Part shown: positions 37,175 through 49,173 of the stretch, piece after piece
Layout: every line of letters starts with the position of its first letter
Position numbering within the stretch: the stretch's first letter is position 1
DNA from: Methylophilales bacterium MBRSF5
GTDB taxonomy: Bacteria > Pseudomonadota > Gammaproteobacteria > Burkholderiales > Methylophilaceae
DNA: 64,000 nt
NCBI GenBank assembly: GCA_001044335.1
Contig: CP011001.1
Span: 310,001 to 374,000, forward strand
Direction: 5' to 3'
Notes under the pieces: generated by a model
The model's database searches: none
What the model was told of the DNA's origin: nothing
The model's input: only the letters and a program-made list of their open reading frames with translations
Made by a program: the position numbers and the translations under genes

Positions 37175-37216
37175 ATCACTCAGAAAATTAGATAATTTGG
37201 TGGTGATTTATTCGAT

Positions 37217-37293
37217 CGCGGGGTGGAGCAGTCTGGCAGCTCGTCGGGCTCATAACCCGAAGGTCACAGGTTCAAATCCTGTCCCCGCAACCA
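37217..37293 (+). tRNA. Initiator tRNA-fMet (CAT)
   Basis: A 77-nt cloverleaf with encoded CCA. The anticodon is CAT, in the stem with three G-C pairs (GGG and CCC) that mark initiator tRNA. The first base C is mispaired with A at position 72, the second initiator hallmark. Sequence is close to E. coli tRNA-fMet. It lies between the rRNA promoter and 16S, so it is co-transcribed with rRNA. Confidence 0.97.
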
Positions 37294-37300
37294 ATCGAAA

Positions 37301-37332
37301 TGATCTTTAACAATATGCAACTGATAAGTGTG
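37301..37332 (+). promoter_or_regulatory. boxA antitermination site and 5' arm of pre-16S processing stem
   Basis: GATCTTTAACAA at 37302-37313 resembles boxA, the NusB/S10 binding site. Immediately after it, 37318-37332 (CAACTGATAAGTGTG) is perfectly complementary over 15 nt to 39088-39102 beyond the 16S 3' end, forming the RNase III processing stem. Confidence 0.8.
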
Positions 37333-37352
37333 GGTACTTATTGAACGAGGCA

Positions 37353-37505
37353 GTGATTGTTTACAATCACACTCAAAAAATATAGTGCTTACACACAAAT
37401 TTGTGAACAAGACCACATTAGCTTTTAGCTAATAAACCTTGTGAATGAATTTGAGTTTTTTAAAGCACAAAGCGATTTATCTAACTTTCTTTCGGGAAAG
37501 TTTAG
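37353..37505 (+). other. 16S leader hairpins
   Basis: Two simple hairpins lie in the 16S leader. GTGATTG and CAATCAC around a TTTA loop are at 37353-37370. A second, built on AACTTTC and GAAAGTT arms, is at about 37480-37503, just before mature 16S. They are probably leader folds used in ribosome assembly or processing. Confidence 0.5.
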
Positions 37506-37519
37506 TAATAGACAAGATT

Positions 37520-39064
<1,545 letters not shown>

Positions 39065-39087
39065 GAGAATCCTCTTCTCTAAGTGCT

Positions 39088-39102
39088 CACACTTATCAGT
39101 TG
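39088..39102 (+). other. 3' arm of pre-16S RNase III processing stem
   Basis: CACACTTATCAGTTG is the exact reverse complement of 37318-37332 in the leader. The two would pair to loop out the 16S precursor for RNase III cleavage. Confidence 0.8.
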
Positions 39103-39137
39103 TTAAGCGATCAAAGGTAAATTGGCCCTATCGAGAG

Positions 39138-39214
39138 GGGTCTGTAGCTCAGCTGGTTAGAGCACCGTCTTGATAAGGCGGGGGTCGTTGGTTCGAGCCC
39201 AACCAGACCCACCA
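39138..39214 (+). tRNA. tRNA-Ile (GAT)
   Basis: A 77-nt cloverleaf with GAT anticodon in the TTGATAA loop and an encoded CCA end. It lies in the 16S-23S spacer in the usual Ile-Ala order. Confidence 0.97.
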
Positions 39215-39226
39215 ATTATATATTTT

Positions 39227-39302
39227 GGGGGATTAGCTCAGCTGGGAGAGCACCTGCTTTGCAAGCAGGGGGTCGTCGGTTCGATCCCGTCATCCTCCAC
39301 CA
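39227..39302 (+). tRNA. tRNA-Ala (TGC)
   Basis: A 76-nt cloverleaf with TGC anticodon (TTTGCAA loop), encoded CCA, and a G3-U70 wobble in the acceptor stem, which is the alanine identity element. It lies 12 nt after tRNA-Ile. Confidence 0.97.
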
Positions 39303-39322
39303 TTTTCTTTGTATTAGAGGTT

Positions 39323-39399
39323 AGACTCAAGAGCGTTTTTGTGTTCTTGAGTCTGGCTTTTATAGCTAGTATGTTCTTTAACAATTTGGAAGAAGTAAG
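39323..39399 (+). promoter_or_regulatory. 23S leader: boxB-like hairpin, boxA and 5' processing arm
   Basis: A perfect 10-bp stem AGACTCAAGA with TCTTGAGTCT (39323-39332 and 39345-39354) is followed by boxA, TGTTCTTTAACAA at 39372-39384. AAGAAGTAAG at 39390-39399 then pairs with 42503-42512 after 23S, as the pre-23S processing stem. The rest of the spacer up to mature 23S shows no gene. Confidence 0.75.
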
Positions 39400-39568
39400 A
39401 CTTGAAATCATAAGATTGTGATGAGATTATGATTTCATTGGGTAAGATTGTAGTAATCAAACTTTTTTAACACTGAGATTTGTAGTTATTCTATAAATTG
39501 AGTTTTATTAAAAGTTGCTTTAGAAAAAATAATCTTATAACAAAGAAATTTAGGTTTTAATGTTATAG

Positions 39569-42454
<2,886 letters not shown>

Positions 42455-42502
42455 ATAACTTTAAATCTTAAAGTTGTAGATCTAAAGCACTACAATTTAC
42501 AA

Positions 42503-42512
42503 CTTACTTCTT
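42503..42512 (+). other. 3' arm of pre-23S processing stem
   Basis: CTTACTTCTT pairs with AAGAAGTAAG at 39390-39399 on the other side of 23S. This is the expected RNase III processing stem. Confidence 0.65.
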
Positions 42513-42561
42513 TCTTTTGTTAAAAACATCAAACAGATTCGAGCCTTAAGGCTTAACAGTT

Positions 42562-42679
42562 TGTTTGGCGGACATAGCGAGTTGGAACCACTCCTTCCCA
42601 TTTCGAACAGGACAGTGAAACGATTCAGCGCCGATAATAGTGTGATCTTTTTCATGCGAATGTAGGACACCGCCAAACT
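42562..42679 (+). rRNA. rrf: 5S ribosomal RNA
   Basis: About 118 nt. The terminal stem is formed by TGTTTGGCGG and CCGCCAAAC, with the usual GAACCACTCC and CATTTCGAACAG internal segments. It is the last gene of the operon. Confidence 0.95.
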
Positions 42680-42689
42680 TTTATATATA

Positions 42690-42722
42690 AAAAAACCCAA
42701 ACAAGTGTTTGGGTTTTTTTTT
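42690..42722 (+). terminator. Terminator of the rRNA operon
   Basis: A 10-bp stem AAACCCAAAC with GTTTGGGTTT and loop AAGT is followed by a long T-run. The A-run on its left side could also stop glnS transcripts from the opposite strand. Confidence 0.93.
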
Positions 42723-42736
42723 GCCTAAGATTAAGA

Positions 42737-44494
42737 TTACTTTTGCCAGGTATCCCTGAGTGTCGCGGTTCGGTTAAAGATTATTTCATATGCATAGCTA
42801 TCCGGATCAACTATATAGTATCCATGTCGCTCGAATTGAAATTGTTCTCCAGTTTGGACATCTGAAATACTTTCTTCACAATAGGCGGAATTAGTTTCTA
42901 TCGAGGATTGATTAATATCATCAAGGAAGTTATCAAATTCATTAGGATTTTCAGATAAAAACAAACGATCATAGTTTCTTATGGTGATGGGTTTAGAAAA
43001 TTTTGTTGATAACCAGTGAATATTGCCCTTTACTTTAACTGCATCACTGCCGGCAGTTCCAGATTTGGTTTCTGGAAAATATTTACAAAAAACGGTAGAC
43101 ACATTTCCATCATCATCAAGTTTGTAGTCCGTACATTCAATAACGAAACCATATCTTAAGCGCACCTTATTTCCAGGAAACAATCTAAAGTATTTTGGTG
43201 GTGGATTAATTTCAAAATCTTCACCTTCGATCCATAATTCTTTAGTTAACTTGACTTCTCTAGTCCCCTCTTCAGGTTTTTGTGGATGGTTAGGTACCGT
43301 GCAAATTTCAGTATGATTTTCATCAAAATTCTCAATAATCAATTTAATAGGATTAAGAACAGCAATTTTACGGTTACATTCCTCATTTAAAACTTCACGC
43401 ATTGAATCTTCAAAAGTTTGATAGTCAATCACTGAGTCAGACTTGGATACCCCAATTCGGTCCATAAATAATCTAAACCCTTTGGGATGATACCCTCTGC
43501 GTTTTGCTCCAACCAAAGTTGGCATCCTTGGGTCATCCCATCCATTTACATGATTTTCTTCAACTAATTGAATAAGTTTGCGTTTTGATAGAACCACGTG
43601 ACTTAAATTTAAACGAGAGAACTCATGTTGTTTTGGCAGAGGTTTTTCTAAAAAATTAAATTCAGCTAATTTTTTCAACACCCATTCATAAAAAGGTCTT
43701 TGATCTTCAAATTCTAATGTACAGATTGAGTGTGTTATTTTCTCTAAAGCATCTTCAATAGGGTGAGCAAAAGTATACATTGGGTATATGCACCACTTAT
43801 CTCCTGTATTGTGGTGAGATACATGTCGAATTCGATATATAGCAGGGTCCCTCAGATTAATGTTTGGAGAAGCCATATTAATTTTGGCTCTTAACACCAT
43901 CTCCCCGTCTTGATATTTCCCACTCTTCATTTCTTCAAAAAGTTTTAAATTCTCTTCAACAGACTGGTCTCTAAATGGTGAATCCTGGCCAGGCTTTATG
44001 AGAGTTCCACGGTTATTACGAATTTCTTCCGCTGTCTGTTTATCTACGTAAGCTAAGCCTGCATTAATTAGGACTTTTGCTGCCTCATACATGTAGTCAA
44101 AGTAGTTACTCGCATAGTAAAGATTATTTTCATTTTCATCTTCAAATTTATATCCAAGCCAGTGCACACTATCGACAATACTTTTGACGTATTCATTATT
44201 TTCCTTTTCAGGATTTGTATCATCAAAACGAAGATGACAGCGTCCATTAAAATCCTGGGCAAGCGTAAAATTCAAAATAATACTTTTTGCATGACCAAAA
44301 TGAAGATACCCATTTGGTTCAGGTGGAAATCTTGTTCTTATTTTAGCAGTATCAATTGGTGCATCTTTATGGATGTATGATGGACCAGGCTGACCTGACC
44401 ATTTTTTTTTAGCATAGAGATTCGCTTTAAGATTTTTTTCAATAATATTTCGAATAAAATTTGTTGGAACCGTATTTTTATTTTCATTACTCAT
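42737..44494 (-). CDS. glnS: Glutaminyl-tRNA synthetase
   Basis: Class I synthetase charging tRNA-Gln. The HIGH-type motif is F-P-P-E-P-N-G-Y-L-H-F-G-H at residues 56-68, and the KMSKS counterpart is V-L-S-K-R-K. C-terminal beta-barrel anticodon domains follow. Length is 585 residues, against 554 in E. coli. Part of the excess is an insertion of roughly 20 residues between the N-terminal helix (N-F-I-R-N-I-I) and the HIGH block. It converges with the rRNA operon and is divergent from birA. Confidence 0.95.
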   Translation of the reverse strand: MSNENKNTVPTNFIRNIIEKNLKANLYAKKKWSGQPGPSYIHKDAPIDTAKIRTRFPPEPNGYLHFGHAKSIILNFTLAQDFNGRCHLRFDDTNPEKENNEYVKSIVDSVHWLGYKFEDENENNLYYASNYFDYMYEAAKVLINAGLAYVDKQTAEEIRNNRGTLIKPGQDSPFRDQSVEENLKLFEEMKSGKYQDGEMVLRAKINMASPNINLRDPAIYRIRHVSHHNTGDKWCIYPMYTFAHPIEDALEKITHSICTLEFEDQRPFYEWVLKKLAEFNFLEKPLPKQHEFSRLNLSHVVLSKRKLIQLVEENHVNGWDDPRMPTLVGAKRRGYHPKGFRLFMDRIGVSKSDSVIDYQTFEDSMREVLNEECNRKIAVLNPIKLIIENFDENHTEICTVPNHPQKPEEGTREVKLTKELWIEGEDFEINPPPKYFRLFPGNKVRLRYGFVIECTDYKLDDDGNVSTVFCKYFPETKSGTAGSDAVKVKGNIHWLSTKFSKPITIRNYDRLFLSENPNEFDNFLDDINQSSIETNSAYCEESISDVQTGEQFQFERHGYYIVDPDSYAYEIIFNRTATLRDTWQK

Positions 44495-44554
44495 GATGCG
44501 ATATTCTACACGTTTTATAAATTTTTAACTTAGCGCATGCTATGATTTATTAGT

Positions 44555-45550
44555 ATGAAAAAGTACGATCTCCCATTTATAGCGCTCCATATATTATCCG
44601 ATGGCAACTTCCATTCAGGAGAAAAAATAGCTGCTGATATGGGATGTTCTAGAGTAACTGTCTGGAAAAGTATTTCAGAATTAAAAAGTCTTGGAATAAA
44701 TATTTTTTCAGTAAAAAAAAAGGGTTACCGTTTACCAAAAAAAATATCTTTTTTTAATATTGAAAATATACAAAGAGAGCTCGGAGAGCTTAATCAGTTC
44801 ATCAATTTAGAACTACTTAACGTCACAGATTCAACAAATAAATATTTAAATGCATCAGCGAATGTAAAGCCTCATGCATCGGTTGTATTAGCAAATATTC
44901 AGACCAATGGTAAAGGTCGTCGAGGTCGATCCTGGCAGGCGTCAGTGGGTGAATCTTTAGCGATGTCTATTTTATGGAAATTTAATAAGGGAGCCTCCGG
45001 ATTGTCTGGTTTAAGTTTGGTTGTTGGGGTCGCTATTCAAAGACTGATGAAAAAAATAGGGATTATCAATTCATTTTTGAAATGGCCCAATGACCTTTTA
45101 ATTTTGGAAGGCGATGCTTATTTTAAACTTGCTGGTGTTTTAATTGAGCTTCAAGGTGACCTTGAAAGTCGTTGCTCAGCAGTGATTGGGGTTGGATTAA
45201 ATTATGACTTATCAAGTGATATTCTGAAAAATATTGATCAACCAGCTACAAATATAAAAAAATATTTAAATAGTGATATAGATCTCAATCAGTTATCGGC
45301 AATGTTAATTAAAGAAATCGTAAACGCTTTATCAGAATTTGAGAGTAATGGATTTTTATCTGTTAAAGAGGAATGGTTGTCCTACAACGCATTTAAAAGG
45401 AAAACAATAAGTTTTATCAAGAGTGGTGGGGAGATAATTACTGGCCAGATTGTTGACATAGAAAACGATGGCGCATTGAAAATTTTACAAAGTAATGGAA
45501 TCCATGAAACATTAATTAGTGGCGAAGTTAGTCAACAAAAAACAAATTAA
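44555..45550 (+). CDS. birA: Biotin-protein ligase and biotin operon repressor BirA
   Basis: Bifunctional protein: residues 1-60 are a winged-helix DNA-binding domain, residues about 85-270 the biotin-AMP ligase core with G-K-G-R-R-G-R-S-W at 119-127 and K-W-P-N-D near residue 175, and the C-terminus an SH3-like domain. Length is 331 residues (E. coli 321). It biotinylates acetyl-CoA carboxylase. No biotin genes are nearby. Confidence 0.93.
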   Translation: MKKYDLPFIALHILSDGNFHSGEKIAADMGCSRVTVWKSISELKSLGINIFSVKKKGYRLPKKISFFNIENIQRELGELNQFINLELLNVTDSTNKYLNASANVKPHASVVLANIQTNGKGRRGRSWQASVGESLAMSILWKFNKGASGLSGLSLVVGVAIQRLMKKIGIINSFLKWPNDLLILEGDAYFKLAGVLIELQGDLESRCSAVIGVGLNYDLSSDILKNIDQPATNIKKYLNSDIDLNQLSAMLIKEIVNALSEFESNGFLSVKEEWLSYNAFKRKTISFIKSGGEIITGQIVDIENDGALKILQSNGIHETLISGEVSQQKTN

Positions 45551-45565
45551 TTTATATTACAAATT

Positions 45566-46285
45566 ATGACTTTAGTACGTATATCAAAATTATTGTCAAA
45601 CCAAGGTGTATGTTCTCGAAGGGAAGCTGACCATTTTATTGAATTGGGCTTTGTGTATGTGGATGGAATTAAAGTTACTGAACTGGGTGCAAAGGCTAAT
45701 CCAGAACAAAAAATTGAATTAAGAGGTGAGGGTCACAGGCTTCAGAAAAGTAAAAAAACTATTTTATTAAATAAGCCTATTGGTTTTGTCTCTCATGCTG
45801 ATGATGAAGGAAAATATAAATCCTCACTTTCTTTAATTTTAAAGGAAAATTTTTTTGGCGATGAAAGATTAGATAAACTTTTTTTTAAGTTGGCCCCAGC
45901 TGGGAGGCTTGATATTGACTCAACAGGACTTTTAGTTCTTACCGAAGATGGCGTAATTGCAAAAAAAATCATCCAGGAAGACAGTGAAATAGAAAAAGAA
46001 TATCTTGTGAGGGTAAATGGCAATTTGATTCCAAACGGATTAGAGTTATTAAACCATGGCTTATCTTTAGATAACAAACCATTGAAAAAAGCGATTGTTT
46101 CCTGGATAAATGAGGATCAACTCAAATTTATTCTAAAAGAAGGAAAAAAAAGACAAATCAGAAGAATGTGTGAAATGGTGGGTTTGAAAGTTATTGGCCT
46201 TAAAAGGGTAAGGATTGGGAAGGTAAAGCTATCTAATTTACCGATAGGGAAGTGGCGTTTCCTTCAAGAAAATGAATTTTTTTAA
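45566..46285 (+). CDS. RsuA-family rRNA pseudouridine synthase (RluF-like)
   Basis: Pseudouridine synthase acting on rRNA. An N-terminal S4 RNA-binding domain (residues 4-60, with G-V-C-S-R-R-E-A-D) is followed by the catalytic domain with G-R-L-D-I-D-S-T-G-L-L, where the aspartate is the nucleophile, and K-K-R-Q-I-R-R-M-C. The sequence resembles RluF (23S U2604) most, though RluB or RluE cannot be excluded. Length is 239 residues, lacking the basic tail of E. coli RluF. It follows birA by 15 nt. Confidence 0.85.
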   Translation: MTLVRISKLLSNQGVCSRREADHFIELGFVYVDGIKVTELGAKANPEQKIELRGEGHRLQKSKKTILLNKPIGFVSHADDEGKYKSSLSLILKENFFGDERLDKLFFKLAPAGRLDIDSTGLLVLTEDGVIAKKIIQEDSEIEKEYLVRVNGNLIPNGLELLNHGLSLDNKPLKKAIVSWINEDQLKFILKEGKKRQIRRMCEMVGLKVIGLKRVRIGKVKLSNLPIGKWRFLQENEFF

Positions 46286-46299
46286 CCGAGAACATCCAC

Positions 46300-46650
46300 T
46301 TAAGATTGATTCTTTTGAAGCTGTTCGTACGCAAGATAAATATTTTTTGCTCGACCTCCACTTTTACAATAGCCTAATATAGGTTGATCATTCTGACTAA
46401 ACTCTTTGCTAAATTGATTTATATTTTCATCAGTGACGTGTCCGGGAATAACAGGTATAGATACAAAACCAATTCCTCGTTTTTTTGCTTCTTTTTTGAG
46501 TGTGTCTTGTTTTGGCTGATTTTCTTTATCTTCATCTTGTGGTCTAAAGCAGATGATCGTTTTAAATCCATTCTCACTGATCTGTTCTAGGTCATCTATG
46601 TTTATTTGACCAGTTGCGCTATATAAATCATTTATTTTAGTAATTTGCAT
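46300..46650 (-). CDS. DUF442 (TIGR01244-type) phosphatase-like or sulfurtransferase protein
   Basis: A 116-residue single-domain protein with the tyrosine-phosphatase-like fold of DUF442. The active loop is Y-C-K-S-G-G-R-A near residue 96, with a nucleophile cysteine and an arginine in a C-X4-R spacing, as in this family. In BigR-regulated operons of other bacteria this domain is fused to a persulfide dioxygenase (Blh), and sulfide detoxification is the known context. It lies 16 nt after the BigR-like regulator and converges with the RluF-like gene. Its reaction is not established. Confidence 0.8.
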   Translation of the reverse strand: MQITKINDLYSATGQINIDDLEQISENGFKTIICFRPQDEDKENQPKQDTLKKEAKKRGIGFVSIPVIPGHVTDENINQFSKEFSQNDQPILGYCKSGGRAKNIYLAYEQLQKNQS

Positions 46651-46666
46651 GATATTTAACCCTTAA

Positions 46667-46984
46667 TTATTTGTTGCATCCATAGAGGCTTCCTAAGGTC
46701 TGCATCACTTGGATGACTTCGTCAGAAGCTATGGAGTAGTAATTAAATTTTCCATCCTTACGGATGTTTACGATGTTATCTTTTCTCAAAATAGTTAGCT
46801 GCTGTGAGAGGGTAGGTTGCTGAATATTAGTGGCTGCCTCAAGTTCCCCTACATTTTTTTCACCTTGTGTTAGCTGACAAAGCAACATCAACCTGTCTTC
46901 ATTAGCTAAAATTTTAAGCATCGAACAAGCTTGGCCTGCTGAATCTCTTATGGCGTCAACATTTTGAATTCTACAATCGGTCAT
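46667..46984 (-). CDS. ArsR-family persulfide-responsive repressor (BigR/SqrR-like)
   Basis: A winged-helix ArsR/SmtB regulator of 105 residues. Recognition region is Q-Q-P-T-L-S-Q-Q-L-T-I-L. Two cysteines, C36 and C103, are 67 residues apart, close to the 66-residue spacing of the tetrasulfide-forming pair in SqrR and BigR; the metal-site motif of ArsR (C-V-C) is absent. It is therefore predicted to sense sulfane sulfur and to repress its own operon with the DUF442 gene. A double palindrome lies just upstream. Confidence 0.85.
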   Translation of the reverse strand: MTDCRIQNVDAIRDSAGQACSMLKILANEDRLMLLCQLTQGEKNVGELEAATNIQQPTLSQQLTILRKDNIVNIRKDGKFNYYSIASDEVIQVMQTLGSLYGCNK

Positions 46985-46990
46985 AATAAT

Positions 46991-47019
46991 TTATAAATTT
47001 ATAATATATAAATTTATAT
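46991..47019 (-). promoter_or_regulatory. Double palindrome upstream of the BigR-like gene
   Basis: Two perfect 14-bp palindromes, TTATAAATTTATAA (46991-47004) and ATATAAATTTATAT (47006-47019), are 15 bp apart centre to centre. They begin 7 bp before the regulator start codon. They share the core TATAAATTTATA and are the best candidate for an autoregulatory operator. Confidence 0.6.
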
Positions 47020-47163
47020 TATATTATTTTATTAATTATTGCAATTTTTTGAACAGCACAATTGAAAATTAAAAAATTGTCACAATAATTTCATCGAAAC
47101 ACTTTACAGTGGCATTGCTTTCCAAAAGAAGGCTTATAAATAACAATCTCAAAAGGAAAATAT

Positions 47164-47244
47164 ATGAATAAAACATATTGGCAGCCTCAAACCGACGACG
47201 ATCTGAATTGGTTAAATAATCCTAAAAAGTTATTGAACTCTTGA
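47164..47244 (+). CDS. Putative 26-residue peptide
   Basis: A short open reading frame with an AAGGAAA ribosome binding site at good spacing. The peptide is hydrophilic, with M-N-K-T-Y-W-Q-P-Q-T-D-D-D near its start and two tryptophans; no signal peptide or known motif. The 12-nt sequence TCTCAAAAGGAA occurs both here (47147-47158) and before the next gene (47295-47306), 148 nt apart, suggesting a duplicated translation start region. It could be a real small protein or an upstream leader ORF. No homologue is recognised. Confidence 0.4.
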   Translation: MNKTYWQPQTDDDLNWLNNPKKLLNS

Positions 47245-47313
47245 TGAATCGGTAGTCATATTCTTACCCTTCACAAGAGGGTTATTAAAACATTTCTCAA
47301 AAGGAACATAAAA

Positions 47314-47634
47314 ATGAAAAAAATACTTTTTTTGACTACACTCTTGTTTTCTATATCATGTTTTGCCCAGTCAAGTTATACCCAATATACCCAAGATCGA
47401 ATTAATCAGTACAAACATTTAACTGATAAAATTGAGACTCTAGAAAATGTAGTAAGATTAAAAGGATTGGTTAGTAAAGCTATTGAAAATGAAAACTATG
47501 ATCTTGCATGCAAAGCACAGTCTAAAATTTACGATTTAACAATGAAGGCACAGATTCGCGACATGATTCAGGTATCTAAAGATCAAAAAGAAACCTACTG
47601 TTCTGTACAAAAGTACAGCTTGTTAAACAATTAA
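47314..47634 (+). CDS. Small secreted hypothetical protein
   Basis: A 106-residue protein with a clear signal peptide (residues 1-18, cleavage after C-F-A). The mature part is helical and hydrophilic, with two cysteines (in D-L-A-C-K and T-Y-C-S-V) that could form a disulfide in the periplasm. An AAAAGGAA ribosome binding site lies 8 nt upstream. No family is recognised. A terminator follows, and the gene converges with the SoxYZ-like gene. Confidence 0.7.
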   Translation: MKKILFLTTLLFSISCFAQSSYTQYTQDRINQYKHLTDKIETLENVVRLKGLVSKAIENENYDLACKAQSKIYDLTMKAQIRDMIQVSKDQKETYCSVQKYSLLNN

Positions 47635-47653
47635 ATAGCTTTATAAGATAGTC

Positions 47654-47683
47654 AAAAAAAACCGGGATTTCCCGGTTTTTTTT
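47654..47683. terminator. Bidirectional terminator
   Basis: An 8-bp stem AAACCGGG with CCCGGTTT (47659-47666 and 47671-47678) has an ATTT loop. An A-run on the left and a T-run on the right serve both converging genes. Confidence 0.9.
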
Positions 47684-48455
47684 AATTGGTTTTTACTTCT
47701 GATTTAAACTTATTTTCTTTTGTATCGATGGCAACAATTTCAATATCGCCTTCGATCTTGTTCGGAACACTAAACTTGAGAAACGGATCTTGACTGATTG
47801 ATATCTCATTTTCAACGGCTAGAATTTTTTCACCATTATGATTAAATTCAATAGTTTTAACAATCCACTCAGGAATATATCCACCAGAATCCAAATCTTT
47901 TTGTAAACCTGTAAAGTTTGGGTGCTTGATGCGTGTAGTAACAAAATCGTTCTCCGCTTTTAATATAATTTTACCTAAGTCTTTCGTTAATTCTGGGTCA
48001 TGAACATCCATATATCCGCTACATCCGCCTGAGGCTCGAATGGGTATTACATCCATAAATAATTCACCTTGATCATTTTCTGCTATGACACGGACAAAAG
48101 AATCTGTCTCCATTCTGATGCGAGTACTTATATTTACTACTTGTGAATGTTCAGTTAAAAAGTAAGTAGCAGCATGCTGTCCAGGGTTCGCATCAATGTA
48201 CATATAAATTTTTTCAATTTTGTGATCATTTTGGCTGACACTGACTGTCACAGGGACTTGCGCCCCACTTGAGGCTCTCTTAGGCCCATCAATTTTTAAG
48301 AAACTTTGATTTTCTTCAATAGCTCTGTCCTTAAAGGCCTGAGCTTTGAGATAAGGCCAAATATCAGGATTTGCGTCAGCGAACACATTAAGTACTGACA
48401 AAATCGATATAATTGAAAATTGTAAAAATTTATTAAAAAATTGAATTTTCTCCAT
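47682..48455 (-). CDS. Quinoprotein dehydrogenase-associated SoxYZ-like carrier
   Basis: A secreted 257-residue protein fusing SoxY-like and SoxZ-like domains (TIGR04557 type). A signal peptide of about 26 residues is followed by the SoxY part, which ends in the swinging-arm motif G-G-C145-S-G-Y instead of the usual C-terminal G-G-C-G-G. The SoxZ part has I-K-H-P-N-F-T-G-L-Q-K-D, I-P-E-W-I-V-K-T-I-E-F and D-P-F-L-K-F. In Sox systems the cysteine carries sulfur intermediates; in methylotrophs the role of the fused form near PQQ dehydrogenases is unknown. pqqA genes lie 1.1 kb away. Confidence 0.85.
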   Translation of the reverse strand: MEKIQFFNKFLQFSIISILSVLNVFADANPDIWPYLKAQAFKDRAIEENQSFLKIDGPKRASSGAQVPVTVSVSQNDHKIEKIYMYIDANPGQHAATYFLTEHSQVVNISTRIRMETDSFVRVIAENDQGELFMDVIPIRASGGCSGYMDVHDPELTKDLGKIILKAENDFVTTRIKHPNFTGLQKDLDSGGYIPEWIVKTIEFNHNGEKILAVENEISISQDPFLKFSVPNKIEGDIEIVAIDTKENKFKSEVKTN

Positions 48456-48532
48456 TTTTTTATACCTAGAGTATTACGTATTTAAATTTATTTTACCCAT
48501 CTTGATTAATTTAACAAGTAATGGTTACTTTT

Positions 48533-49069
48533 ATGAAAATTATTTTACTTTTCTTAATATACTCAACACATATTTCAATTACCTCAGCAAACGACCTAAA
48601 GAAAATGGCTTTGGATGGGGACCCTGTATCAATGTGTAACTATGCTCAAGAAATTGATGGTGAGGAAAAAAATAAACTAATTAAACACTCTTATTTGCTT
48701 GGCAATATTTCCTGTAATGAGGCGGCAGTTCATAACAATTTTGTAAGTAGTCATGATCTGGTAATCATTGAGGATACTGAAAAAACGGCTAAACAGATTA
48801 AAGCGGAAGCAAATAATGACTCAAATAAACAGTTTCTTTTGTGGACCTTGTATGCAAATGGTTACGATGTTTCAAAGCTAACTGCATTTACCTGGTTAAA
48901 GGTAGCTGCCGAAAACAAACATCCTGCAGCACTAATGATTTTGGGTACCTTGTACTGCTTTGGATACATTGTCCCTGAAGACAAAGACAAAGGTTTAAAA
49001 CTTATTCAAGAAAGTGCAAACTTACATTACTCGTTGGCAAAAGATGTTTTAAAACAATTAAATATTTGA
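48533..49069 (+). CDS. Secreted Sel1-repeat protein
   Basis: A 178-residue protein with a signal peptide (cut near I-T-S-A-N). The C-terminal half has Sel1-type helical repeats: A-F-T-W-L-K-V-A-A-E-N-K-H-P-A-A-L followed by L-G-T-L-Y-C-F-G-Y and D-K-G-L-K-L-I-Q-E-S-A. Such repeats bind proteins in the envelope. ATG 48533 is preferred as it begins directly with the charged signal peptide; ATG 48521 would add four residues. Divergent from the SoxYZ-like gene. Specific role unknown. Confidence 0.7.
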   Translation: MKIILLFLIYSTHISITSANDLKKMALDGDPVSMCNYAQEIDGEEKNKLIKHSYLLGNISCNEAAVHNNFVSSHDLVIIEDTEKTAKQIKAEANNDSNKQFLLWTLYANGYDVSKLTAFTWLKVAAENKHPAALMILGTLYCFGYIVPEDKDKGLKLIQESANLHYSLAKDVLKQLNI

Positions 49070-49173
49070 CAAACTTCGTAGGTTTTGTAAAGTATAAATG
49101 ATGTAGGAAAACGGGATGTAAGGTTTTCATATATTTTAAGTACTTAAAATTACAATTTTGGGAGAGATAAGTA

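Noticed and set aside
39170-39421. An 83-codon plus-strand ORF over the tRNA-Ile/tRNA-Ala spacer
   Set aside because: It runs through two tRNA genes and the antitermination region. The translated part is tRNA sequence.
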